Assembly: GCA_963837105.1 (NCBI GenBank)
Contig: CAWIMG010000016.1
Span: 62,001 to 126,000 of the forward strand
Direction of reading: 5' to 3'
DNA: 64,000 bases
From: UBA9676 sp963837105
Lineage (GTDB): Bacteria > Actinomycetota > Actinomycetes > Streptosporangiales > Streptosporangiaceae
In this document: positions 17,230-24,547 of the stretch, one piece after another
Layout of the letters: each line of letters begins with the position of its first letter
Position numbering within the stretch: the stretch's first letter is position 1
Translations under genes and position numbers: made by a program
Notes under the pieces: generated by a model
What the model saw: the letters and a program-made list of their open reading frames with translations, nothing else
What the model was told of the DNA's origin: nothing
The model's database searches: none

Positions 17230-18552
17230 ATGACCAGCGACACGGTCCTGCCGGAACTGGCGGCCGCCTGCCCGGCGGCCCGGCTGGCCACCGGTGCCGA
17301 TGCCGTGGCCGGGGTGGTGCCCCGCTACGCCGCCTCCCCCGCCAGCGTCGCGGAGGCCGGCGCGCTGCTGCGGGCGGCAGCCGGGCACGAGCTGTCGGTG
17401 GTAGCCCGGGGCAGCGGCAGCCGGCTGGACTGGGGTGCCCCGCCCCGGCGGTGCGACCTGCTGGTGGACACCTCCCGGCTGGATCAGGTGGTCGAGCACG
17501 CGGCCGGCGACCTGGTCGCCCGGGTGCAGGCCGGGGTGCGCCTGGCCCAGCTCGGTGAGCTGCTGGCCGGAACGGGCCAGCAGCTGGCCCTGGACACCGG
17601 GCCGGGCGGCAACGGGCAGCGGCCCGCCGGGACCATCGGGGGCACGCTGGCGACCGGCATGGCGGGCCCCCGGCGGCTGCGCTACGGCACCCCGCGGGAT
17701 CTGGTAATCGGCATCACGGTGGTGCGCGCCGACGGGACGGTCGCCTCCTCCGGCGGCAAGGTGGTCAAGAACGTGGCCGGCTACGACCTCGGCAAGCTGT
17801 TCGCCGGCTCGTACGGGACATTGGGCCTGATCGTGGAGGCGGTGTTCCGGCTGCACCCGCTGCCCGCCGCGGCCAGCTACACCACGCTGGACACGGCGGG
17901 CCCCGGCCCGGCCCGGGCGGCGGTCGCCGCGGCCGCGGGCAGCGAGCTGGCCCCGGTGGCGATCGAGATCAGCCGGGCCGCCCGGGACCAGCCGGTGCGG
18001 GTGGGCGTGCTGCTGGAGGGCGATCCGGACGGGGTGGCCGAACGGTCGGCGGCGCTGCGCCAGCTGCTCGGTGACGGGGCGCACAGCGCCGGTGCCGCAC
18101 CGGACTGGTGGGGCCGGATCGAAGCCCCCGGCGGCTCCGGCACGCTGGTCCGGATCGTGTTCTGGGCGGCGGCCCTGCCCCGGGTGCTGGCCGCGATCGA
18201 CGCTGCCGCGGCGGCGGCGCCGGCCGACCCGCAGCTGGCTGGCTCGGCCGCGTCCGGGGTGCTCTACGCGGCGCTGCCGGCCGGTACCGACCCCGCCGCG
18301 GCGGCCGGGTTCGTGACCGGCCTGCGGGCGGCGCTGGCCCGTGGCGACGCGGACGCCCGGCCCGCCAGTGCGCCGGTCCCGGACAGCCCGCCGGTGCTGG
18401 CCAGCGCAGTGGTCGTGCATGCCCCGCCACCGGTGGCCGCGCTGGTTGACCTGTGGGGCCCGGTGCCGGGGCTGTCCCTCATGCGGGCGGTCAAGGATCA
18501 GTTCGACCCGGGGCACCGGATGGCGCCGGGCCGGTTCGCGGGAGGAATCTGA
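17230..18552 (+). CDS. glcE: Glycolate oxidase FAD-binding subunit GlcE
   Basis: Second FAD-binding subunit, 440 residues, with a divergent PCMH domain: VVARGSGSRLDWGAPP, TIGGTLATGMAGPRRLRYG and SGGKVVKNVAGYDLGKLFAGSYGTLG. The C-terminus MRAVKDQFDPGHRMAPGRF is typical. The ATG at 17230 follows GGCAGGTGG. Its TGA overlaps the glcF ATG (TGATG), so the two are translationally coupled. The complex sits at the membrane in enterobacteria and passes electrons to the quinone pool. Confidence 0.9.
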   Translation: MTSDTVLPELAAACPAARLATGADAVAGVVPRYAASPASVAEAGALLRAAAGHELSVVARGSGSRLDWGAPPRRCDLLVDTSRLDQVVEHAAGDLVARVQAGVRLAQLGELLAGTGQQLALDTGPGGNGQRPAGTIGGTLATGMAGPRRLRYGTPRDLVIGITVVRADGTVASSGGKVVKNVAGYDLGKLFAGSYGTLGLIVEAVFRLHPLPAAASYTTLDTAGPGPARAAVAAAAGSELAPVAIEISRAARDQPVRVGVLLEGDPDGVAERSAALRQLLGDGAHSAGAAPDWWGRIEAPGGSGTLVRIVFWAAALPRVLAAIDAAAAAAPADPQLAGSAASGVLYAALPAGTDPAAAAGFVTGLRAALARGDADARPASAPVPDSPPVLASAVVVHAPPPVAALVDLWGPVPGLSLMRAVKDQFDPGHRMAPGRFAGGI

Positions 18553-20000
18553 TGAGCCTGGACCCCACCGGCGAGCTGGCTTCGGCTGTGTCGGATTGTG
18601 TCCATTGCGGGTTCTGCCTGCCCTCGTGCCCGACCTACCAGCTGTGGGGCGAGGAGATGGATTCCCCCCGGGGCCGGATCCACCTGATCTCCCAGGCGCT
18701 GCACGGCAGTCAGCTCACCGAGGCGGCCGCCAGCCACCTCGACCGCTGCCTGGGCTGCATGGCCTGCCTGCCGGCCTGCCCGTCCGGGGTCCGCTACGAC
18801 CGGCTGATCGAGGCAGCCCGCAGCTGGGCCGAGGAGCCGCCGCCGGGTCTGTCCCCCGCACCCGCGCGGAGCAGGCGGGACCGGGCACTGCGGGCGGCCA
18901 TCTTCGCGACGTTCCCCTACCCGCGGCGGCTGCGGGCGCTGATGGCCCCGTTGCGCGGCGCCCAGCGGGCCGGGCTGGACCAGCTCGCCGGGCGCAGCCG
19001 GGTGGCACAGCGGCTGTCCCCGGAACTCGCGTCGGCGCTGCGGCTCGCCCCGGCGCCGCCCGCCCGCCAGCCAGCCCTGCCGGCCCGGGTGCCCGCCCGG
19101 GGAGAGCGGCAGGCGGTGGTGGGCATGCTCACCGGCTGTGTGCAGCAGGTCTTCTTCCCGCAGGTCAACGTGGCCACGGCGCGGGTGCTGGCGGCCGAGG
19201 GCTGTGACGTGATCATCCCCGCCGGCCAGGGCTGCTGCGGGGCGCTGTCGCTGCACTCTGGCCGGGCATCGGAGGCGGCCAGATTCGCCCGGCGCACCAT
19301 CGCCACCTTCGAGCAGGCCGGGGTGGACGCGATCGTTGTGAACTCCGCGGGCTGCGGCTCAGCCATGAAGGAGTACGGCGCGCTGCTGGCTGGCCCGGCC
19401 GCCGGGCAGCCGGGGACCGGGAGCCGCGGGGACGGCAGCGCCGAGCGGGATGGCAGCGCGGAGCAGGACGGCAGCGCGGGCCAGGATGGCTGGGCGGAGC
19501 CGGGCGGCTGGGCGGAGCGGGGCGGATGGGCGGAGCGGGGCGCCGCGCTCAGCGGCAAGGTGCGTGACTTCAGCGAATTCCTGGCCGGGCTGCCGGGCGG
19601 GCCGCGCGCGGCCCGGCACGAGCTGCCAGTGACGGTCGCCTATCACGACGCCTGCCATCTGGCGCACGCGCAGCGGATCCGGCAGCAGCCGCGGGATCTG
19701 CTGGCGGCGATCCCCGGCCTGCGGCTGGTGGAGGTGGGCGACGGCGGGACCTGCTGCGGTTCGGCGGGGGTCTACAACCTGGTCCAGCCGGACGCGGCAC
19801 GCGAGCTTGGCGAGCGCAAGGCGGCCGCCGTCCAGGCGACCGGTGCAGACCTCGTCGTCTCCGGGAACCCGGGCTGCAGCCTGCAGATCGCCGCCTCGCT
19901 GGCCGGGTCCGGCGCTGCGGGCCCGGCGGTGGCGCACATCGCCGAGGTGCTCGATGCCTCGATCCGCGGCCGGCCGCTCCCGGCCCTGGCCGGGCGGTGA
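18552..20000 (+). CDS. glcF: Glycolate oxidase iron-sulfur subunit GlcF
   Basis: Iron-sulfur subunit, 482 residues. Two [4Fe-4S] ferredoxin motifs lie at the N-terminus (CVHCGFCLPSCPTY and CLGCMACLPACPSG). Two CCG-type cysteine-rich domains follow (GCVQQVFFP...GQGCCGALSLHSGR and YHDACHLAHAQ...GGTCCGSAGVYN). Between the CCG domains is an insert of six 6-residue repeats (DGSAEx / GGWAEx). That stretch is absent from the family as I know it and is encoded by an 18-nt minisatellite. It ends 3 nt before the convergent dapF stop, leaving almost no room for separate terminators. Confidence 0.93.
   Translation: MSLDPTGELASAVSDCVHCGFCLPSCPTYQLWGEEMDSPRGRIHLISQALHGSQLTEAAASHLDRCLGCMACLPACPSGVRYDRLIEAARSWAEEPPPGLSPAPARSRRDRALRAAIFATFPYPRRLRALMAPLRGAQRAGLDQLAGRSRVAQRLSPELASALRLAPAPPARQPALPARVPARGERQAVVGMLTGCVQQVFFPQVNVATARVLAAEGCDVIIPAGQGCCGALSLHSGRASEAARFARRTIATFEQAGVDAIVVNSAGCGSAMKEYGALLAGPAAGQPGTGSRGDGSAERDGSAEQDGSAGQDGWAEPGGWAERGGWAERGAALSGKVRDFSEFLAGLPGGPRAARHELPVTVAYHDACHLAHAQRIRQQPRDLLAAIPGLRLVEVGDGGTCCGSAGVYNLVQPDAARELGERKAAAVQATGADLVVSGNPGCSLQIAASLAGSGAAGPAVAHIAEVLDASIRGRPLPALAGR
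19431..19538 (+). repeat. 18-nt in-frame tandem repeat in glcF
   Basis: Six 18-nt units encode hexapeptides DGSAER, DGSAEQ, DGSAGQ, DGWAEP, GGWAER and GGWAER. They sit between the two CCG domains of GlcF. The gradient from DGSAE to GGWAE suggests stepwise duplication and point mutation. Confidence 0.88.
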
Positions 20001-20003
20001 TCC

Positions 20004-21065
20004 CTAACCGGCAGCGGCTGGGCTGGCGGCCGGCGGGCTGGGCGCGGATGGGCTGGCTGCCGGCGGGCGGGCCATGGCCGGGCGGGCCAGGGCCAGCGCC
20101 AGCCAGCCGGGACCGAGCTCACCCTCGGCCACGATGACGGCCGGCCCGCTCAGCCAGCTCCGCCCGTCCGCCAGTTCCACCCCCAGCTGGCCGCCTGGTA
20201 CCGACACCTGCCAGCTGCCCTGCTCCTGCCCGGCCGCGTAGGCGGCCGCCGCCGCGGCCGCGACCGCACCGGTCCCGCAGGACCGGGTCTCACCAGAGCC
20301 CCGTTCGTACACGCGCATCTGCACGGCGCCAGGCCCGGTGACCCGGACCAGTTCGGTGTTCCCGCCATCCGGGAAGACCGCCGGATCCAGCTCCGGCGGC
20401 CGGGTCAGGTCGTAGCCCGCCAGCGGGCCATCCACCAGGCAGGCCAGGTGCGGGTTACCCACCGAGACCCGCAGCCCGGAGCAGACCTTGCCGCCCACGA
20501 CCGCCTGGCCGGGCCCGAGCACGCGGGCGGGCCCGAGGTCGGCGGCGACGCCGCCGGCGCCGGCCAGCCGGACCCGGCGGGAACCGCCGCGCGTCGCGAC
20601 ACTGAAGGACGGTCCGGTCACCAGGCCATGGCTGGCCAGGTAGCGGGCGAACACCCGCAGGCCGTTGCCGCACATCTCGGCCAGGCTGCCGTCGGCGTTG
20701 CGGTAGTCCATGAACCATTCCGGCAGCGGCTCGCCGGCCAAGTCTCGGCCCCCGAGGCCATCACCCCCGAGGCCATCACCCCCCAGCCCGTTGCCACCCA
20801 GACCTTCGCCACCCAGACCTTCGCCACCCAGACCTTCGCCACCCGGGCCAGCACCGCCCGCCGGGCCGGGCAGCGGGCCATCCGGGCCTGACCCGGCCCG
20901 GATCGCCACCTCGGTGCGCACCACCCGCAGTACCCCGTCCCCGCCGATCCCTGCCCGCCGGTCACACAGCCGGGCCACCAGCCCAGCCGACAGCTCCAGC
21001 TGGCCGTCGGGATCGGGCAGGATGACGAAGTCGTTCTCGGTGCCGTGGCCCTTCGCGAACCGCAT
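20004..21065 (-). CDS. dapF: Diaminopimelate epimerase
   Basis: Cofactor-independent epimerase that converts LL- to meso-diaminopimelate for lysine and peptidoglycan. It has 353 residues, against a usual length of about 275-290. Both catalytic cysteines are present: MCGNGLRVFARYL and GSGETRSCGTGAVAA. The N-terminus is KGHGTENDFVILPD. The excess length is an insert of pentapeptide repeats (GGEGL/GGDGL) just before WFMDYRNADGS, plus an Ala/Pro/Ser-rich tail of about 25 residues. The ATG starts 10 nt after the miaA stop, so the genes are one operon. Confidence 0.94.
   Translation of the reverse strand: MRFAKGHGTENDFVILPDPDGQLELSAGLVARLCDRRAGIGGDGVLRVVRTEVAIRAGSGPDGPLPGPAGGAGPGGEGLGGEGLGGEGLGGNGLGGDGLGGDGLGGRDLAGEPLPEWFMDYRNADGSLAEMCGNGLRVFARYLASHGLVTGPSFSVATRGGSRRVRLAGAGGVAADLGPARVLGPGQAVVGGKVCSGLRVSVGNPHLACLVDGPLAGYDLTRPPELDPAVFPDGGNTELVRVTGPGAVQMRVYERGSGETRSCGTGAVAAAAAAAYAAGQEQGSWQVSVPGGQLGVELADGRSWLSGPAVIVAEGELGPGWLALALARPAMARPPAASPSAPSPPAASPAAAG
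20751..20840. repeat. 15-nt in-frame tandem repeat in dapF
   Basis: Six 15-nt units (types CCCGAGGCCATCACC and ACCCAGACCTTCGCC on the plus strand), read in the dapF frame as GGDGL, GGNGL and GGEGL. They lie upstream of the first catalytic cysteine segment, in what should be a surface loop. Confidence 0.9.
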
Positions 21066-21075
21066 GAACCCGATG

Positions 21076-22011
21076 TTAGGGCCTGCGCTGGCCGCTGGCC
21101 GCCTGGCCAGTGGCGTAGGCAGCCAGCGCCTGGCCGAGCAGATCGCCCGGCTCGGCGGTGGCCAGCCAGACCACCCGGGGGTCGCGCCGGAACCAGGACT
21201 GCTGCCGCCGGGCGAACCGCCGGGTGGCCAGGATGGTCTGGCCGCGTGCCTCGTCCTCGCCACACTCGCCGGCCAGGAACCGGAGCACCTGCGCGTAGCC
21301 GAGGGCGCGGCTGGCGGTCCGGCCTTCCCGCAGGCCGACTCGCTCCAGTGCGGCCACCTCAGCCACGAAGCCCTGCTGCCACATCCGGCCGACCCGGTCC
21401 GCGATCCGCTGGTCCAGTTCCGGCCGCTCCACCCCGAGGCCAATCTGGGTCGCCGGGTAGCACGACTCGTAGCGGGGCAGGGCAGCCGTGAAGGGATGGC
21501 CGGCCACCTCGATCACCTCCAGCGCGCGGACGATCCGGCGGCCGTTGCTGGGCAGGATGGCGCTGGCCGCGGCCGGGTCCAGGTGGGCCAGCCGGGCGTG
21601 CAGCGGCGCCGGGCCGGCCGCCGCCAGCTCTGCCTCCAGCCGGTGCCGGACCGCCGGGTCGGTGCCGGGGAACTCCAGGTTGTCCAGCGCGGCCCGCAGG
21701 TACAGGCCAGATCCGCCGACCAGCACCGGGGTCCGGCCGCGGGCGTGGATACCCGCGATCGCCTGCCGGGCCAGCCGCTGGTAGAGCGCCACACTGGCGG
21801 TCTGCCGGATATCCCAGATGTCCAGCAGGTGATGGGGCACCTCCCGGCGCTGGCCGGGGCTGACCTTGGCGGTGCCGATATTCATCCCCGCGTACAGCTG
21901 CATCGAATCGGCGTTGACGACCTCGCCGCCCAGCGCCAGCGCGACCCCGATCGCCAGCTCCGATTTGCCGGCCGCGGTCGGCCCGACGATGGCGATCACC
22001 TGGTCTGGCAT
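21076..22011 (-). CDS. miaA: tRNA dimethylallyltransferase
   Basis: Transfers a dimethylallyl group to A37 of tRNAs reading U-starting codons. It has 311 residues. The P-loop is IVGPTAAGKSELA. Other conserved segments are NADSMQLYAGMNIGTAK, PHHLLDIWDI, LVGGSGLYLRA, NGRRIVRALEV and the C-terminal RRFARRQQSWFRRD. The ATG at 22011 is the family start; the open frame upstream of it is antisense to nothing real but runs through the preceding gene. MiaB, which methylthiolates the same base, is encoded two genes upstream in the same operon. Confidence 0.95.
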   Translation of the reverse strand: MPDQVIAIVGPTAAGKSELAIGVALALGGEVVNADSMQLYAGMNIGTAKVSPGQRREVPHHLLDIWDIRQTASVALYQRLARQAIAGIHARGRTPVLVGGSGLYLRAALDNLEFPGTDPAVRHRLEAELAAAGPAPLHARLAHLDPAAASAILPSNGRRIVRALEVIEVAGHPFTAALPRYESCYPATQIGLGVERPELDQRIADRVGRMWQQGFVAEVAALERVGLREGRTASRALGYAQVLRFLAGECGEDEARGQTILATRRFARRQQSWFRRDPRVVWLATAEPGDLLGQALAAYATGQAASGQRRP

Positions 22012-22015
22012 GACT

Positions 22016-22742
22016 TCAGCCTGCCTGCACCTGTTCCCAGGAGGCGACCAGGTAGGTGACCCCGTACGGGCAGCACATGCACAGCAGCCGGCCGTGCAGC
22101 CGGGCGCCGGCGGCGGCCCCGGCCAGCACCTGCCAGGCGGCCCGGCCGGCCACCAGCAGCTGCTCATCCTGGGCCGGGTCCAGCCGGCGCAAGCCAGCGG
22201 GCATCGGCGGCCGCCAGCGCCTCCGCCACTTCCTCGTCGTACTCCTGGGCCTGCGGGTCGGGCGCGCCCTCGGTGTCACGGGCACGCCGGGCCGTCCCGT
22301 CACCCATGGCCAGCAGGGCGACCCGCGCGGCCCGTTCGGCGAGCAGGACGCCCAGCTTGCGGCAGTCTCCGGGGGCCGCCTGCTGGCTGACCGACTGGAA
22401 CACCAGTTCCGGCCCGGCCTGGCCGTCGCCGGCCCCAGCCCGGGCCAGCAGCCAGCGGCCGACGGTGAGCGACAGCGGCAGGGCAGGCTCCCCCTCCCCG
22501 ATCACCGCCGGCACCCCATAGCCTGCCAGGCTGCCAGCCGTGCCCGGCCCGTATTCGCGGTCGGCCGGGCCGCCCCCGACCACCGCGACGAGATCAGGGC
22601 CCGCCGCCAGCAAGGCCCGCACCGCCTGGTCGCAGGCGTCGGCGACCGCCGCCAGTGGGGCGGGCTGGTCATCGGCGGCCGCGCCGAGCGCGGCCGGGAC
22701 GAGCAATGGCGGGTGCGGGCAGACAGCGGCGGCGATCAGCAT
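22016..22742 (-). CDS. Class III extradiol dioxygenase-fold protein (frameshifted)
   Basis: Function is unknown. The N-terminus (MLIAAAVCPHPPLLVPA) and overall layout match the LigB/AMMECR-like class III dioxygenase fold of small actinobacterial proteins found between miaB and miaA (M. tuberculosis Rv2728c is the likely counterpart by position). The first ~180 residues lie in one frame. The last ~50 (LDPAQDEQLLVAGRAAWQVLAG, ending SWEQVQAG) lie in the next frame after one extra base near 22195. The ATG overlaps the miaB stop and the restored stop lies 4 nt before the miaA ATG, so the operon arrangement is intact only with the corrected frame. Confidence 0.75.
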
Positions 22743-24466
22743 GGATCCGCCTCCCAGTCCGGGCGCCTTATCTCGATCTCGGCCTGAAGCATAGGCCGCG
22801 GCGGGCAGTGCCGCTGCCGGTCCCAGGCAGGCTGACTGCCCACTCCCGGGCCACCAGCTGGGCCCGTCCCCGGCAATCCATGATCCGGAAGACTCTTCCG
22901 CTGTATGCGCGTAAAAGTCTTCCGGATCACCGGGCTAGCGCTCGGGTGCCCCGACAGTGGGCATGCCCAGCGAGACCGCGGCCGGCCGCCGGCTTCCTGC
23001 CCAGCGCCACCCTGCCGCGCCAACCCGGTACTGTCCTCCCGCGCCAAGCTGGTGCTGCCCTCCCGCGCCGGCGCGGTGCCCTCCTGCCGCGCCTGCCAGG
23101 CGTCGCCACCTGGGGTGCGCCGCACCGACAGCGGCGCGCCGTCGGCGATGAGATAGTGCGGGGCGGCGTGGGTCACCGTGGTGGTCACCACGTCCCCCGG
23201 CCGCGGGCTGGTGCCAGCCGGCGCGAAGTGCACCAGCCGGTTGTCCCTGGCCCGGCCGGACATCCGGTGGGTGACCTCGTCCTTGCGCCCTTCCCCCTCG
23301 GCCACCAGCACCTCGACCCGGCTGCCGGCCAGGGCCTGGTTCTCCGCCAGGGCCACCTCGGCGGTCAGCGCCGCCAGCCGCTGATAGCGCTCGGCCACCA
23401 CCTCGGCCGGTACCTGCCCGGGCATGGCCGCGGCGGGCGTGCCCGGCCGTAGCGAGTACTGGAACGTGAACGCCCCGGCGAACCGGGCCTGCCGGACCAG
23501 GTCGAGGGTGTCGGCGAAGTCCCGCTCGGTCTCGCCGGGGAAGCCGACGATGATGTCGGTGGTGATCGCGGCGCCGGGGATGGCCGCCCGGACCCGGTCC
23601 AGGATGGTGAGGTAGGCCTCCCGCCGGTAGGCGCGCCGCATCGCCCGCAGCACCGCATCCGACCCGGACTGCAGCGGCATGTGCAGTTGCGGCATGACGT
23701 TCGGCGTCTCGGCCATGGCGGCGATCACGTCGTCGGTGAAGTCGCGCGGATGAGGTGAGGTGAACCTGACCCGTTCCAGCCCGTCGATCCCGCCGCAGGT
23801 GCGCAGCAGCTTGCCAAACGCCTGCCGGTCACCGAAGCCGACGCCATAGGAGTTCACGTTCTGGCCGAGCAGGGTGACCTCCAGCACGCCGTCGGCGACC
23901 AGGGCACGGATCTCGGCCAGCACGTCGCCGGGGCGGCGGTCCTGCTCCCGTCCGCGCAGGCTCGGCACGATGCAGAAGGTGCAGGTGTTGTTGCAGCCGA
24001 CGGAGATGGCCACCCAGGCCGCGTAGGCGGACTCCCGGCGGGCAGGCAGCACCGAGGGGAACCGTTCCAGCGACTCGGCGATCTCGACCTGAGCCTCCGC
24101 CTGTACCCGGGCCCGTTCCAGCAGGGCCGGCAGGGAGCCGATGTTGTGCGTGCCGAACACCACATCCACCCACGGCGCCCGCTCCGCGATGCCTGCCCGG
24201 TCCTTCTGCGCCAGGCAGCCGCCGACCGCGATCTGCATGCCCGGCCGGGAGTTCTTTTCCGGCAGCAGCTGGCCGAGATTGCCGTAGAGCCGGTTGTCAG
24301 CGTTTTCCCGCACTGCACAGGTGTTGAACACGATCACGTCCGCGGCCTCGCCGGCCGCCGCCCGCTGGTAGCCGGCCTCTTCCAGCAGGCCGGCCAGGCG
24401 CTCGGAGTCGTGGAAGTTCATCTGGCACCCGTGGGTGCGGATCTGGTAGCTGCGTACGCCGTCCAT
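22736..24466 (-). CDS. miaB: tRNA-2-methylthio-N6-dimethylallyladenosine synthase
   Basis: Radical SAM methylthiotransferase acting after MiaA on tRNA A37. UPF0004 domain: THGCQMNFHDSERLAGLL, FNTCAVRENADNRLYGNLG and VGGCLAQKDR. Radical SAM motif: CNNTCTFC. The TRAM domain follows and ends near SVRRTPGG. About 130 further residues are unlike MiaB: a repeat zone (AREGSTSLAREDSTGLARQ) and then translation straight through palindrome P3. Either the C-terminus is truly extended, or an indel in the repeat zone moved translation out of the frame in which the palindrome offers a TGA. The ATG at 24466 matches the family start. Confidence 0.93.
   Translation of the reverse strand: MDGVRSYQIRTHGCQMNFHDSERLAGLLEEAGYQRAAAGEAADVIVFNTCAVRENADNRLYGNLGQLLPEKNSRPGMQIAVGGCLAQKDRAGIAERAPWVDVVFGTHNIGSLPALLERARVQAEAQVEIAESLERFPSVLPARRESAYAAWVAISVGCNNTCTFCIVPSLRGREQDRRPGDVLAEIRALVADGVLEVTLLGQNVNSYGVGFGDRQAFGKLLRTCGGIDGLERVRFTSPHPRDFTDDVIAAMAETPNVMPQLHMPLQSGSDAVLRAMRRAYRREAYLTILDRVRAAIPGAAITTDIIVGFPGETERDFADTLDLVRQARFAGAFTFQYSLRPGTPAAAMPGQVPAEVVAERYQRLAALTAEVALAENQALAGSRVEVLVAEGEGRKDEVTHRMSGRARDNRLVHFAPAGTSPRPGDVVTTTVTHAAPHYLIADGAPLSVRRTPGGDAWQARQEGTAPAREGSTSLAREDSTGLARQGGAGQEAGGRPRSRWACPLSGHPSASPVIRKTFTRIQRKSLPDHGLPGTGPAGGPGVGSQPAWDRQRHCPPRPMLQAEIEIRRPDWEADPC
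22881..22929. repeat. Palindromic element P3 inside the miaB 3' end
   Basis: Left arm TGATCCGGAAGACTCTTCCGC (22881-22901, split here as TGATCCGGAAGAC and TCTTCCGC) pairs with 22909-22929 with two mismatches and a 7-nt loop. The right arm is nearly identical to that of P2. It is read through in the miaB frame; its TGA is out of frame there. Confidence 0.85.
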
Positions 24467-24547
24467 GTCGACATACGAGGGTACGCGGGTCCCACGCCAT
24501 GTCCGGAATTTCCCGTGGCCCGACCGGGAGTGGAGCACGATACTGAC

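Noticed and set aside
16930..18516. A 528-codon minus-strand frame across glcD and glcE
   Set aside because: No recognisable domain; glcD and glcE explain the stretch completely with ribosome binding sites and coupled stops.
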